Of a DNA stretch of 64,000 nt, positions 1-11,204 are shown piece after piece. Location of the stretch: contig JAMKCH010002883.1 of the NCBI GenBank assembly GCA_023653785.1, forward strand, positions 211,501 through 275,500. Direction: 5' to 3'. The DNA is from Ophioderma brevispina (lineage: Eukaryota > Echinodermata > Ophiuroidea > Amphilepidida > Ophiodermatidae). Numbering within the stretch: the stretch's first letter is position 1; each line of letters opens with the position of its first letter. Both the position numbers and the translations under genes were made by a program. The notes beneath the pieces were generated by a model, which was not told where the DNA came from, did not search any database, and saw nothing but the letters and a program-made list of their open reading frames with translations.

Positions 1-1588
1 GCTTGTTTTATGATAAATACGCATTTTTTTAGCATTCTTGTTCACATGTATAGTTTCCTAGACAATTACCAACATAACTGTGCAAAAATATCAAATTTTG
101 AAATTGGGAGCGCTCTTCAAAAAATGTGCTGTTATTGCTTTAAGTGACCCTTTGTATGCTGCACAACGTGTTAGTACATGAGAAGTGTTCATACTTCTAA
201 AACAACGCCTCCGGACTTGAAGAAGCAATAAAGACGGTCCGACAAGGTATAATTTGATATGAAGATATCGATGCAAGGAAAATATAAGGATGTTATGAAA
301 ACTCCCTATTACACTATTGACTATGCAATCGCGAGACCAGCATTTATTAGTCATAGAATTTTAAAGAGCCACATGGAATGGTTTCATTCTCTTGTATGTA
401 GGAGGTCTACATACATTATTAAAGAAGTCTAACAATATTGGTTTATTGATTCCATCAATCATAACTCCACACTCTCTTCATGCAGTGAATTTAATAAATA
501 AGCAAGAGCGTGAAATCTTCAAAATTAGAGTATTCCTCTAATACGTGCATATGTTAGTGCTAAGATTATTCACCTCAGCATACTTTATCACTAAAGCCTT
601 GAGTGTTAGCTTTTAGCTTACAGGATGCATCTCTTTAGAGGCCATACACGAGACATGTACTTGACCGAGAAATGCGAAATTCCACGTACAAGTGCACGTC
701 TCACGAATGATTTTTGAATAGAAAGGATTAGATGACATACGCAATGGACGTACTTCTGGGAAAAAAGTGGACTTCCTTTGTTCAATCGATTCATACATGT
801 CACATACAAGTACATGGCACATAGTCCTCCAATTTAAGAGTGTCCATACTGCGGACAACAATCACATGTGCCCCCCCCCCCCACGCCGTGGTTGACTAAA
901 AATGCTTATTTTTTGCAAAGGAATTTCGCCACAAAACAGAAGTCATCTGCTCAGAAAAGACAAAAAAAAACCAAACACAAAAAAAAAAAAAAAAACACCT
1001 GTGTTATCTGTTCAAATACGATGGAGAAGAGTCCATAATACTCTAGGAGTTCATTTTCTATTGACATTGAACTAAACTATGTTCAGGACTATAACCGACG
1101 TAACTGGCCAATGACGTACATTCGGCACGCACCATTACTTTTAAACCGTCCATGCATAGAAGACATATTTCACCACAATTGCTACACATTCGCAAGCTTG
1201 AGTAACTGTTAAATTAAAATTTTAATTTTTTAGGTTTTTTCTTTTTTTAACATTTAAATTACAAACTTTTACGAGTGGATTCAATGTCAAAGCCACTGAC
1301 CTAAGACTAGGCTTGTTTGGACTCTGTTTAAGCACTTGTCATTCCGATGCAAATATGGTCATGACAATTAAAAAATATCTCAGAGCAACTATAGTGGCTT
1401 GCAGGGTTCAAAAGATTAAGGATCTCAGCCTCTAAAAATCTGAAAAATCGACCATACGAAGCATCAAACAACAACGCATAAACACACGGCTGCAAAAGAA
1501 GAAAAATATGGCTAGGGCAGCTAAAAGGGGAAGGGGGTCCCTTACTCTGTCTAGCCACAAGACTTTAAATACTGATGGTATTACAGAG
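1..1588. other. AT-rich non-coding stretch, no gene recognised
   Basis: No coding signal or RNA gene that I recognise. It holds a C homopolymer at 871-882 and an A-rich run at about 961-996. A short phrase at 1296-1319 (ACTGACCTAAGACTAGGC then TTGTTT) recurs with two or three changes at 22697-22720, so it is probably part of a dispersed repeat. The short open frames here carry no recognisable motif. Confidence 0.5.
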
Positions 1589-1668
1589 GGGGGGCGGGGG
1601 GGGGGGGTTTTCTCTCTTTGGGGGGGGTGGGGGGCGGGGGGGCGGGGGGGGGGGGGGGGGGGGGGGGG

Positions 1669-1703
<35 letters not shown>

Positions 1704-1750
1704 TGGGGGGGGGGGGGGTTCTGTTTTGGGGGGGGGGGGGGGGGGGGGGA
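1589..1750. repeat. G/T homopolymer tract (low complexity)
   Basis: Long G runs with occasional C or T flank a run of about 32 T. Open frames through it encode only poly-Gly/Phe or poly-Pro/Lys and are artefacts of composition. Exact run lengths are unlikely to be reliable in a long-read assembly. A similar G-rich pattern occurs in the ~1-kb repeat near 50.28-50.46 kb and, as C runs, near 46.98 kb. Confidence 0.85.
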
Positions 1751-1895
1751 ATTGGGGCCCTCTTGTACATTGATTTCGTGGTGGAAATGATAATCACATC
1801 TCGTACGGAAGTACATTTGAGAATGTCGTGTTAATGCGTCAAAGTGTCGTTTCCAAAGGCCAGACGGAAAATTCACCTTTGCGTTTGTGGGTGTG

Positions 1896-1935
1896 GGTAT
1901 ATATTATATATTATATATATTATATATATAAAAAT
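1896..1935. repeat. (TA)n microsatellite
   Basis: Imperfect TA/TATAT repeat just beyond the ribozyme-like motif on its 3' side (minus-strand sense). Together with the TA repeat at 2981-3050 it brackets the Penelope-like fragment. Confidence 0.85.
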
Positions 1936-1958
1936 GATAAATTTTCTGTCCCTTTGTA

Positions 1959-2034
1959 TTCCATGATCGAAACACTCGAAAATTTATTTCGTGTGGCTTA
2001 CGCCACACTCATCAGGTGTTATGAACTGGAAAAC
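1959..2034 (-). ncRNA. Hammerhead ribozyme-like motif (type I, Penelope-associated)
   Basis: Read on the minus strand, 2015-1987 gives the hammerhead core: CTGATGA, then stem II GTGTGGC closed by a GTAA (GNRA) loop and its perfect complement GCCACAC, then GAAA. Flanking pieces can form stem I: AACAC before the core pairs with GTGTT after it, and further out TTCCA pairs with TGGAA, leaving an internal loop as in natural type I ribozymes. Stem III would be very short, as is usual in ribozymes of Penelope-like elements. The exact NUH cleavage triplet is not clean: TTC or TCGA stands where it should be, so activity is uncertain. It lies ~200 bp downstream of a GIY-YIG endonuclease remnant on the same strand, the position expected for the ribozyme in a Penelope pseudo-LTR. 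Confidence 0.75.
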
Positions 2035-2234
2035 ATTCTCACCAGGCTAGGAGTTGACAAAACGCGCGATGCGGAGATTTGTGCGCGGCGTGAAGGGGAG
2101 CTAAGCGCGAGCGATTTGATCGCGCGGCACACTTTGATGTGCGCGGATGTGCCTGGGTGGAATGTTTCGGATAGCGCATACAGATTGTATAAAAAACAAA
2201 TAGGCCTACTGGCCTAAAAACTACTTATTGCTGA

Positions 2235-2940
2235 GGAGAAACTTTCTTCTATCAATTGGTTTTTACTCACAAGTTCGTTTGCTGTTAGTGAGCCATAGTT
2301 CGGGTTGGCATATGAGTATGAATTTATCAGGCCAAGCACAGACTACATCTTTTGTGATGTTTGGAGTACGGCTTACATGTTTGAGAATTCTCCAATTAAT
2401 TGAGAATTGTATATGGAGTCTTTCAAGCTCCATGATGTGTGTCTCAGTTCTGTGCTGTTGTCCCGGACGCTTCGTTTCTGAACGAGTTTGCATGGTTCAT
2501 GGACCTGGTTTTGAACTGGTTTCCGTTGTCCGACATATGTTCGCGTTTCCCGGTGTCCTCTCTTGTGATGGTGCTTGATAGACAAGGACTTCGGTGCGGC
2601 ATTTGCCAGATAGTGGGCATTTGTCTTTCTCGCGGCAGTTGCATTATGGATCTTTGGGCTTGTGGTCTTCTCATGTTCTTTGTCAGAACATGTGTTATGG
2701 GATGCTATGATGGTCTTCAGGTTCAGCATGCAACTATAGCTCAGTTTATGGTCATTACGGTTGAATATTTTCCTGAGCGCGTGCCCTTCAGGAAACCATT
2801 CCTTAAGCACCACCTTGTTGCAAAATTTTGGCACCTATTTGGTCGCGACGTGGCGCTTTATGGTGGGTTATACCATATATCTGCCGAGTGCGCTGGCGTT
2901 TCTTTATTTGGGGGGATTCGCATTGAAGATTAGGTGATGG
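2235..2940 (-). pseudogene. Penelope-like retroelement, C-terminal GIY-YIG endonuclease region (5'-truncated, frameshifted)
   Basis: Reading the minus strand from 2940 down, with several frame changes, family-typical blocks appear in order: IWYNPP (~2890), WFPEGHALRKIFNRN (~2750-2800), KLSYSCM..LKTII (~2700-2740), a Cys-rich linker CNCREKDKCPLSGKC (~2600-2643), a degraded GIY-YIG core with QFKTR and SFRNEA (~2470-2540), then LERLHIQFSINWRILKHV and FILICQPEL (~2290-2420). This order matches the part after the RT domain in Penelope-like elements, where the GIY-YIG nuclease nicks the target. The RT domain itself is absent; similarity stops near 2940, shortly before a TA repeat. Frames shift several times, so no product is expected. 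A 164-codon open frame on the opposite strand (2439-2933) is a shadow. The downstream hammerhead-like motif supports the assignment. A related GIY-YIG retroelement lineage is the main alternative. Confidence 0.78.
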
Positions 2941-2980
2941 TCATAGCCGCTATTACGTAGTGCTGTCTGGTCTGGTCGGT

Positions 2981-2998
2981 ATATATATATATATATAT

Positions 2999-3035
<37 letters not shown>

Positions 3036-3050
3036 TATATACTATATTAC
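2981..3050. repeat. (TA)n microsatellite
   Basis: Alternating TA with a few ATTATA interruptions. It lies just beyond the 5' limit (minus-strand sense) of the Penelope-like fragment. Confidence 0.9.
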
Positions 3051-3142
3051 TATAATTATGAAGATTTCGTAATATAGTCGTTTTGAGGGGAAGTTTTATA
3101 GTATTGGTATAATGAGCTCGTTTTATTATTTAAATTAAGTAT

Positions 3143-3270
3143 ATTCATATCCTTGTTAATCTAGTGGATTATCCTTCTTTGCATTATACAAATTAATATT
3201 CATATCCTTTGTATTCTAGTGGATTCTCCTTCATTTGCATAAATTAAATTCATATCCTTGACGGAATAAA
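3143..3270. repeat. Short tandem repeat, ~50-55 bp unit
   Basis: ATTCATATCC starts at 3143, 3198 and 3248. The first two copies continue with TTGTTAATCTAGTGGATT-like sequence and a CTTCNTTTGCAT block; the third is partial. Confidence 0.75.
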
Positions 3271-3286
3271 TCGCAATACAAAGGAG

Positions 3287-3320
3287 GCGTTAGGGGGAAG
3301 GTAATATTTCGCCCTAACGC
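3287..3320. other. Short hairpin (GCGTTAGGG / CCCTAACGC)
   Basis: A perfect 9-bp inverted repeat (3287-3295 and 3312-3320) with a 16-nt loop. No function is evident. Confidence 0.5.
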
Positions 3321-3329
3321 GGTAATGAG

Positions 3330-5020
3330 TGAATATGAAAAGTCACTTCACCCTAAGCCAGGAGATAGCGATATATGAATACATCCTTTGGTAATCTGCC
3401 AGTTTTATTCTCTACACACGTTTAACGCAGCATTGTCATCATTGTGCTATATCTATATCACTCAATACCATGAACGCAAAGCAATAAAAGGCTTAGCGAA
3501 TTCATCAGACTGTCAGTGAAAAGGCGTGTAAGTCACAAAAAGCCATGTCAGTAAGGACAGATAAGCCCACGGCATGTTTGCCTTCTTCATGGTGTTAAGG
3601 GTCTGTATATTGTGTTTCCACGGATGGGCCTCTCGGTGGAGAAACCTTCTCCAAGGAAGTGGTAAAACAACAGTAGACAGGTGATGATAGAAAAGATCGT
3701 CTACATTCAACATCTGTGTGGAGTACTTACAGGGTAAAATTATGCGTCATGCATTACGAAAGAAACCATTGCGATGCACGAAGTATGTTCGTCAAATAGA
3801 CCAAGTTGTTTGTCTGTTTTTGTTATTGACGTGTTCGTTAAGTTTACATAAGAGACAACGTTTGATGGGGTCTAAGGAGATTTAGACTGGTACAATAATT
3901 TATTGCGCCCTGTTACGTGTTAGACTATAGACCAATGCCTTTTTAAAACGCTCTCTAAAGCACCTTGACGGCTCTTTAAAAAAAAATTTTGTTTCCTAAA
4001 AACACATACCCAATGGTCCAGGAACTTCAGGCTCTGTGTAGCCAGGAGGCGGAAATAAATAAACTGGCTGATTTTTTTTAGTTTTCTAATGTGGTGAGGA
4101 GCAACATATCAAAAAAAGTCCCAAAGTTTCCCCATTGTGCTAATTGAGGAATGACCGCAATAAGGGGGGGTAAGTTTTTTATACAGGAGTAAAAAAATAA
4201 AATGTCTAATATGAGCTAAATTCATTGATATATTGTCTTCTTTAAGCTCTCACTGTCGTTAAAAAATGCTAGAGGTTTGCCTAACTTTTAACATTCAGTT
4301 TTTTTTGTAGTAATAAAGGCCAAACAAATGTTCAAGGTCATCGTGGGGTAAAATTTCCAAACAGTCCGTTTTAATCAAACTGATTCCAAATCAGCTACCC
4401 GAAACAAGCAAAGAGAACGAAGGGACAAAGAAAATATCAATTAGAATAGGTATAGGTCTATGGAGAAAAGGTTTAGGTTAGCGAAGTTATTATGTTTTCA
4501 TTGAATTCTATAAAGTCCTCTAGCTTGTTGAAAATTTCCAAAAATTTTACATGCCGTAAGATTCACCTAATTCCTCCAAGTACGCCCTGATCTTGCTATT
4601 AGGCCCACTATTTTCCCGCTAAAACAATCACGTACAGAAGTGATAGCTTCCCGTGCAATGTTTGGCGGGACAATATTAGGCCTTAAACACGAGTACGTCT
4701 GCATGATTTGTCATAAAGTGACAAAAAACAAACAAGAACAAAGATGTGCAATTTAATAGGAAGGTGGTCATAACTTCTGAAATGAAGGTGAACAAAGTAG
4801 AATTGTCATAAATTTTTCGTTTTATACATTTTAGTATTAAAAATAACATTTTTAATTTTTTGTTTTTTTCAAAATTTAGAAATACTATCTCAAGTTTGAC
4901 ACGTTTTATACAAATTCCACACTTTCTTGACAATGTATGTAATTGAACTTGAAACACCATTCGCAGATTTTGTCGGTAATAGTTTATATCACAATGTAGC
5001 GCAAAATACCCCAAAAATAC
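3330..5020. other. AT-rich non-coding stretch, nothing recognised
   Basis: No convincing open frame, repeat or RNA gene seen. Small frames at 3513-3713 and 4676-5014 (both minus strand) have no motif and biased composition. Confidence 0.4.
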
Positions 5021-5179
5021 TGTGAAATACCAAGATGATGATATACCTACCTCTACGTTCTTGCCTGACCTAATACCTGACGATCACACCTCTTTCAGCG
5101 GGAAATACCAAGATAATGATGTACCAACATCTACGTTCTTGACTGACTAATAACTGACGATCACCCCTCTTTCCGCTTA
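5021..5179. repeat. Direct duplication of a ~79-bp unit
   Basis: GAAATACCAAGATRATGAT occurs at 5023 and 5102. Each copy continues with TCTACGTTCTTG and then CTGACGATCAC(A/C)CCTCTTTC. The copies differ at roughly a tenth of positions. Confidence 0.85.
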
Positions 5180-6290
5180 GTCTCATAGATATCTAATTAG
5201 TATGAGAGCAGCTTGTTAATGTATCTTTCAATCTTTCATCATTAGTTGTGTATTATATTTTGTTAGTGAGTATATCGATATCGTTTACAGAGTACAACGT
5301 CTACCGTAAAGTCGAGACTTCACCTGTATATCTGAAATAGCTTTATGTCATGTCAACCTGTGCATTCAACTTGCGTCTCGTCTACTTAATTTACCTGTCC
5401 AAGTTTGATAATTGATTGCGTGTTCCGATTGCACTAGCTTTCAGACAAGCATCTGATTGAGGCTGAATAAAAGGTTTACCGTTACAGAAACGAGGCGGTG
5501 TTCTCAAAGAAATAATATCATCGTTCCGGACGAAAATATATAATTCTGTTGTTGTCAGGATGAGTCAGGATTAAAGAAAATAACAGCAAGGATATTGCTA
5601 TAGGCCTGAGTGTCTTGGCAGTTGCAAAACATTACAAATACAGGTCGAAGTACTCTGTTCAAGTGTAAAGTGTCAATCTACACTACTCGTTGTACTTTTA
5701 AGTCATCAATCATACACAATAACTCCTTTGCATTATAATAGTTAAAAGCTATCAAGCTCAGAAAGAAGATTTTTTGGAAGACGACGAAATGAAAAAGGTT
5801 ATATTACTATAAGGCATTCTCAGATTTTTTTTTCATCGAAGATGGTATAAAGTCGGAGTGGATAAAAGTGCAACATTGCAAGTTACCCTAGCATATTTGC
5901 AGCAAGCAAATGATTGGCAGAATATCACAGTCATGCACAGAGTTGGGTGGTTGTCTCATGTAGCAGTACAAAGTCCTCTGGTTCCCATTATTTTAGAATT
6001 AAAGACATTGTATATGCCTACTAGGAAATTCATTTACATTTCATAAGCAGCTAGAAACAAAACGTTTGATTGGGTGACAGCCCACCCATCACAGTGGATT
6101 ACTTCTCAGTTCATTGACATGTAATGGATGATCTGACCCATGGTCTTGAGAGTACCGTTATATATATGTACAATGCTCAGATAACACAAGCGTTGTTTTA
6201 AAACCTTTTTCCTTTAAGTTTGAATTTTGTAATTTCGGTGCAATGGGCTGTGGTTAAAATATTTAGATCTATTGATTGATAAATTACCCC
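5180..6290. other. AT-rich non-coding stretch, nothing recognised
   Basis: No gene, repeat array or RNA recognised. A 62-codon frame at 5858-6046 has no motif. Confidence 0.4.
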
Positions 6291-6296
6291 CCCACC

Positions 6297-6461
6297 ATGT
6301 TACAAACCGGGGTCCACGTTGCTGACAGTCAAAACAAGGAATTCCTTGTGACAACTGTAGCTGATGAAATGCTTGTTTACTCTTTACCAAGAAATAACTC
6401 AGATCAGAGTGTACAAATTAAACAAAATGAACTTACAACACTTTCAGGAGAGATTTGCTAA
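6297..6461 (+). CDS. Small open reading frame, 54 codons, unrecognised
   Basis: ATG at 6297 sits in a strong start context (CCCACCATGT) and the frame runs to TAA at 6459-6461. The predicted peptide has balanced composition (VHVADSQNKEFLVTTVADEM, then a polar C-terminus ending SGEIC) and no low-complexity bias, signal peptide or membrane segment. I do not recognise a family. No splice acceptor or polyadenylation signal could be tied to it, and no neighbour is a recognisable host gene. It could be a terminal exon, a small peptide gene, or chance. Reported because its composition and start context are better than those of other short frames nearby. Confidence 0.2.
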   Translation: MLQTGVHVADSQNKEFLVTTVADEMLVYSLPRNNSDQSVQIKQNELTTLSGEIC

Positions 6462-6469
6462 ATGACGCA

Positions 6470-7563
6470 ATGAATTATAGCCATTTTGGAACACCTTGAA
6501 TGGTTAATTGATTTGCTTGCTATCAAATTATTGAAATAGATTGAATTATATTATGGTTATATTACCTCCATTTTGTGATTAAAAATATCAATTTGATCTT
6601 CTAAATTTATTTGAGAAAAAGATTTCTCAGGAAAAGTACTTTGGTTATTGAGGAGAATAGTGAATTCACTAGAGTTGTTTGTGAAAACACACCTGTTAGA
6701 TAGATTGACACAAGGGGAGAGTGGGGAATTCCCACAGAATGCTAAACTTAGAAACGTAGTCAACTTGTTGTGCTTTGCAGATTAAACATTGTAAGATCCA
6801 GGGAAGTTCCCCGCAAAGTTTATTATGGAAGTGATGTGATTCAGTTTGGTTTACATGATGCTGTGTCATGTCTATTTTAAGACTTGAAAGTTTATGAAAT
6901 ATTGTGTACATATATTAAGGAGAACCTGGCCAGAAGATTCGCCAGCATCACTAGTAACAAGTACTAAAGTTCATAGCTAGTTTTAATCTGCAATGAAGAG
7001 CAGACCTGTACTTGGTTGACAGGTTTTATTATATTTACAATTCCTTGTGAGCAGAGTGCTGTATTATTCTACTGTCGTCTTTGAAGCCAAAAGTGTGGAA
7101 TAAAATAGGATTCCAAATTGTGGACAGATAGAAATCATGGGTGGATTTATCTTGGATTTTATTATTGTGGAACATAGCACATGGTGCGAAAATGAGCGTC
7201 GTCGAGGGAACGCCCCGTCGTCTTGAAACTGGGGACAAAAGTTCTTCTTCAGGACTGAGAAGATTCCATGGAATATTACCTTAGGATTTAAAGCTGATTT
7301 GCAGCTGTCAGTTTTTGGAGTTGCGCCTGAGAGACATATTATCGTTGAACTGCAACGCCTCTTTTGAAAATTAAGTATAGATTATATTAAAGTTGTGTCA
7401 TTGTGTTACTTGTGATGTAATTAAGTTTTGGACATACCAAATTATTGGAACAATTACAAAATCATTAAAATCCCCCTGTTATATTATATAAATTCAGATC
7501 ACTGTGCACAAGGCTCAGTTATTTGTGTTGAAAGTATTTCGACCTTAGGCGTCCAGAGACGTC
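6470..7563. other. AT-rich non-coding stretch, nothing recognised
   Basis: No coding or repeat signal that I can support. Confidence 0.4.
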
Positions 7564-7680
7564 ATACACACACACACACACACACACACAAAATTATATA
7601 TTATATATATATATTATATATAGATATTGATATATATAGATATATATATATATATATATCATATATATATATTATAGATA
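7564..7680. repeat. Compound microsatellite (CA)n then (TA)n
   Basis: CA repeat at about 7565-7591 followed by TA/GATATA repeats at about 7594-7680. Confidence 0.95.
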
Positions 7681-7689
7681 TGAATTATT

Positions 7690-8920
7690 TGACTAAAAAA
7701 TCGACTAAAATCGTGTATTCATGAATTTGTTAGCCATCTGAATTTCAGCATGTTTAGATAATCGGTAGCTATATAGAATTTAGTAATAAATAATGGTAAT
7801 ACACCATTTAGAGAACGAATAATTCCAACAATAGAGTTTTAAAAGGAATACATACCTGGAAATTAACCTGAATATCAGCCAGTTTGAATTTTGTAGCCGC
7901 AATTTGAGAAACCACGGATAGCCCTATATGCTTTATTGTAGTAGCTCAACCATAAGCTAACAATGCATCAGTTATATTACGATAATATCCTAAGAATAAA
8001 TTTAAGGCAATCCATCAATGTATTGAGCGTTTGTGGTGGTCATTTTGAATTCTTTCGATAATTTGAAATTTCACTTTGTCAAATGCAAAGAGCAATGTGT
8101 TTGTAAAATGAAACGGGAAATTAAGAGTTTTTTGTCTGAATTTCTCAACGGAAAAATACAGTTTTAGCCATTTTTAGTAAGAGTTGGTATTTTGGCCGCC
8201 ATGTTGTTTTTAAGTCAAAAATCAGGGTGGCCCAAAAGCTTATTTTGAAGAATATAGTATATACAACATAAAATACTAGTGAATATGTGGTAGGAAAGTA
8301 GATTAGTTATGACCTGCGATGTACCTGTCTATAGATTTTGCGTCATATATGAGGTAAAATCGTAGTCAAATATGTCATATTTGAATAAGATTTTAAGTCA
8401 TATACGAGGGCAATCCCCTTTTACTCCTTATTTTTTTTTAAAGTATGCTCGTGACCAACCTTAAAATTAACGCTTAGTTAAAAGTCACGCGTCAACCGAA
8501 ACCCGAATAATTGCCTTGATTATGTACAATTTTTGTCTTTGTTATTTTATTGTCTTTCCATTTAGAAACTGAATATGTTACGGGCAAAACAGGTTCTAAA
8601 GCGTGCGGGAATTTCCCTTGAAATCACCTAGCACCTACTTCTATAGGTATCATGAATACCGAGTGGCTATTTGGAGACCTCATTCTGTCAATTCGACACT
8701 TGCAATTGACCGATGCATCAGTCCAATGCATCAATATGACACTCACGTTTCCTGCAATTACGGTGAGTGCAAGATGCCATGTGGCATAAGTGGGGAATCT
8801 CCCCCCCCCCCCCCCACCTGACAAGGGGAAGCATCCGAGACTAGCGCGAATAGATTGATACCTACCAACTAGCAGAAAGTTGTAACAAATTACGCGGACA
8901 AAAGGGGTTGGGAGGTGATG
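7690..8920. other. Non-coding stretch with dispersed-repeat phrases
   Basis: No gene seen. TTTTGGCCGCCATGTTG at about 8193 is one of several GGCCGCCAT phrases in the window (also 14050, 46250, 46430, 50980) and probably marks an old dispersed repeat. A C homopolymer lies at about 8801-8816. Confidence 0.4.
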
Positions 8921-9182
8921 TTAAAGGTGCAACGGGAGATTCGAGGGGCACCGTTTTTCTGTTATATTTAGTGGTTTTATATAGAGTAGACGTACTAATA
9001 GGCTGAATTACTATTTGCTCCTCTATGAAAATTAGAAATTCGCAATTTTGATACCAAAGAATATTCTTAGCTTAATCCTTTCAGATGGAGATATTTTATA
9101 GAAAGCTTTACTTAAGTGCAAAATCATAATGTTTGCATTTTTTAGGAACACCTGTTAGCGAAATCTCTCGTTGCAGCTTTAA
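8921..9182. mobile_element. MITE, TTAA-flanked, copy 1 (262 bp)
   Basis: The ends are TTAAAGGTGCAACGGGAGAT at 8921 and its degenerate inverse CTCGTTGCAGCTTTAA ending at 9182. The interior shares long blocks with the copy at 34421-34761: CTTAATCCTTTCAGATG(T)GGATATTTT and TTTTTTAGGAACACCTGTTA. This copy is about 80 bp shorter. It has no coding capacity. TTAA at both outer ends is compatible with a TTAA target duplication as made by piggyBac- or Kolobok-type transposases; the family is not otherwise identified. Confidence 0.85.
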
Positions 9183-9189
9183 TATGTAG

Positions 9190-10590
9190 ACAGCCTGTCA
9201 CGGACTCCTGAAACGTGATACTTAAATGCTGCAAATGGTGCGTTAAGGAGAGGGTATAGACAAAGATTATACAGTAGTCAAATTTTTAAATGGATCCAGA
9301 TGTTGAAAACTATATCAGATTGTCTAACCATAAGGATTCCATAAAGATATTGTACTACCTGTAACCTATGGTTTTGAGTTTTTGGCTTAAAAATAGAAAC
9401 AATAAATAAAAAGGGTCATTTTCAGTTGTACAAATGGTCCAATTTTAAAGTTGCTCCGATTCGGATAAAAATGTGCAAATTGTTGATGGAAGATCAAAAG
9501 ATTAAAATAATAGACTACGGGCTACCATAACCCCTGCACCCCCGGGGATTTTTGGAGACACCATTTTTGTGAAGCTTATACCATAAGCAACTGAAGAAGG
9601 TTGTCTGCAAAAATCCCCACCTGGTTAAAGGTGGAGGGCGCCTTTTTCAAAAATGCTCCAAATGCAACCACCCCCCTTTCGGGAGAGAAGTACTAACATG
9701 CCTAGCACAACACAGAAACATCACAGGCACTTGGTTTTGGTACCAATAGATAGCTATGCTCCTCTTCCATTGATACAAATGAGTACCAAAGATGTTCGCA
9801 TGTTTAGCACAATCGATCAATTTCCATACACACATAGGGGAAACTTTCCATTTTTCGCCAAAAATGTTAGGAATATCCATTTTCATGCTGTTTTTGGCTC
9901 TACTTGATGAAAATGACTAGTATTGTTCATACTTTCCTCAACATAATGACGTCATAGTGATGTGGATGTTGGCAATTATTTTGAATAGCAATGGAAAGAG
10001 AACTCTAAGCTACCCTGTGGTACCAATTTACAGGAAAGCGATTTCATTACGAAAATCACAAGGGGGGGGGGTCCGGGTGGTAACCCCCCCACCCCCCACT
10101 TCGTAGTTTGTTTACAAAAATGGCCTCATGTATACGAGGGTTAAGTCAAAACGTGACAATTATGATGCCTTCCTAAGCCCTGGGAAACTGAGTGTGGCCA
10201 GAGCACTCGTATGAGAGATTTGTTGAGGATGCACATCCAGATAGCCAATTATCAAACGCCCGATTTGGTAGCAGGCAGATGTGGCAGAGCCAGAAATTCC
10301 TCCCCCAGATGATCAGGGTTGGAAGTTATATGATGGTGCACTAGATACAAGTGCATCCGGAGAGTTGATGCCACAAGAAGTTGTCTGACATAATATAAGG
10401 AAGAATATCTGTACGAAGAAGACAATTAAGGACACACGACTCAAGAGGAGGAGGAGGATGAAAAGAAGATCAATTTCTGAATCAAAGGAGCTGCCTTTAA
10501 GCTCGTATACCCAGGAAACAGCATGCTTAAAAGATCGCCAATGAACAATATCAATGATTATTAAAATTGACACCTCTTCTTATCGTATCC
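9190..10590. other. Non-coding stretch with low-complexity G/C runs
   Basis: No gene recognised. Poly-G/C runs lie at about 10060-10100. Overlapping frames on both strands at 9647-9907 have no motif. Confidence 0.4.
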
Positions 10591-10591
10591 A

Positions 10592-10612
10592 ACACAGTGG
10601 TTCTCAAATGTG
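10592..10612 (+). other. Possible hAT-type transposon terminus
   Basis: CAGTGGTTCTCAAATGTGG resembles the conserved CAGTGGTTCTCAAA... terminus of many animal hAT elements. I did not find the matching inverted end, so it may be a solo or decayed end or a chance match. Confidence 0.3.
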
Positions 10613-11204
10613 GGGATCTAGCCAGAGGTGGGTAAATGTCTGGCTGCTTCAATGAATCTGCAGGTCCTTGTCTGCGCATGGGGGGTGTTTGGACCCAACA
10701 ATTGTCCGCAAGAGATGTTCCAGTGTCGTGACTGCTTCCCGGTAGACTCACTTCTGCAATGAAAACCTTGATTGGCCATTCTGGATCTCAATCAGCTGAT
10801 TGGCCCACGAGAAGCCAGCCCATGCGGAAGACTCTCACCAGGCTCAAAACCAATAGATGCTACTTGCTACAGCAAGTCTTCTTTCCACGCCAACTCCCTC
10901 AAACTCTCCTTAGACTATTTCAAAGGACCAGACTTGCCTAAGAACCTACCCCCGACCTAAGGCGGCCGGCCTCCATACCTGATACTTGACAGCTATGCTC
11001 CTGTATGCACGCTGGCTGCATGTAATCAATTTGTCGCGGTGTCACTGGCCGAAGACACCCGCGACAAGCCGGCAGTAGGCATCCAACGACGGGTCACTCT
11101 TCTGGGCTGACCCCTTCCATACAGGGCAAGCAGACGCCACACATAGCACACAGGGCAAACGCCGTCGATCTCAGGGCATTCGGGCATACAGGGTCCTGGG
11201 AAAA
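10613..11204. other. GC-richer stretch, function unknown
   Basis: Composition is clearly less AT-rich than the flanks from here to about 12.33 kb. Frames are open on both strands (for example minus 11026-11433) but I recognise no domain. Probably the body of an unrecognised repeat whose tandem part follows. Confidence 0.35.

Noticed and set aside
1432..1876. Open frames encoding poly-Pro/Lys or poly-Gly/Phe
   Set aside because: They are direct readouts of G, T, C and A homopolymers.
2439..2933. Plus-strand open frame of 164 codons
   Set aside because: It lies antisense to the Penelope-like GIY-YIG remnant, whose family motifs are on the minus strand; treated as a shadow.
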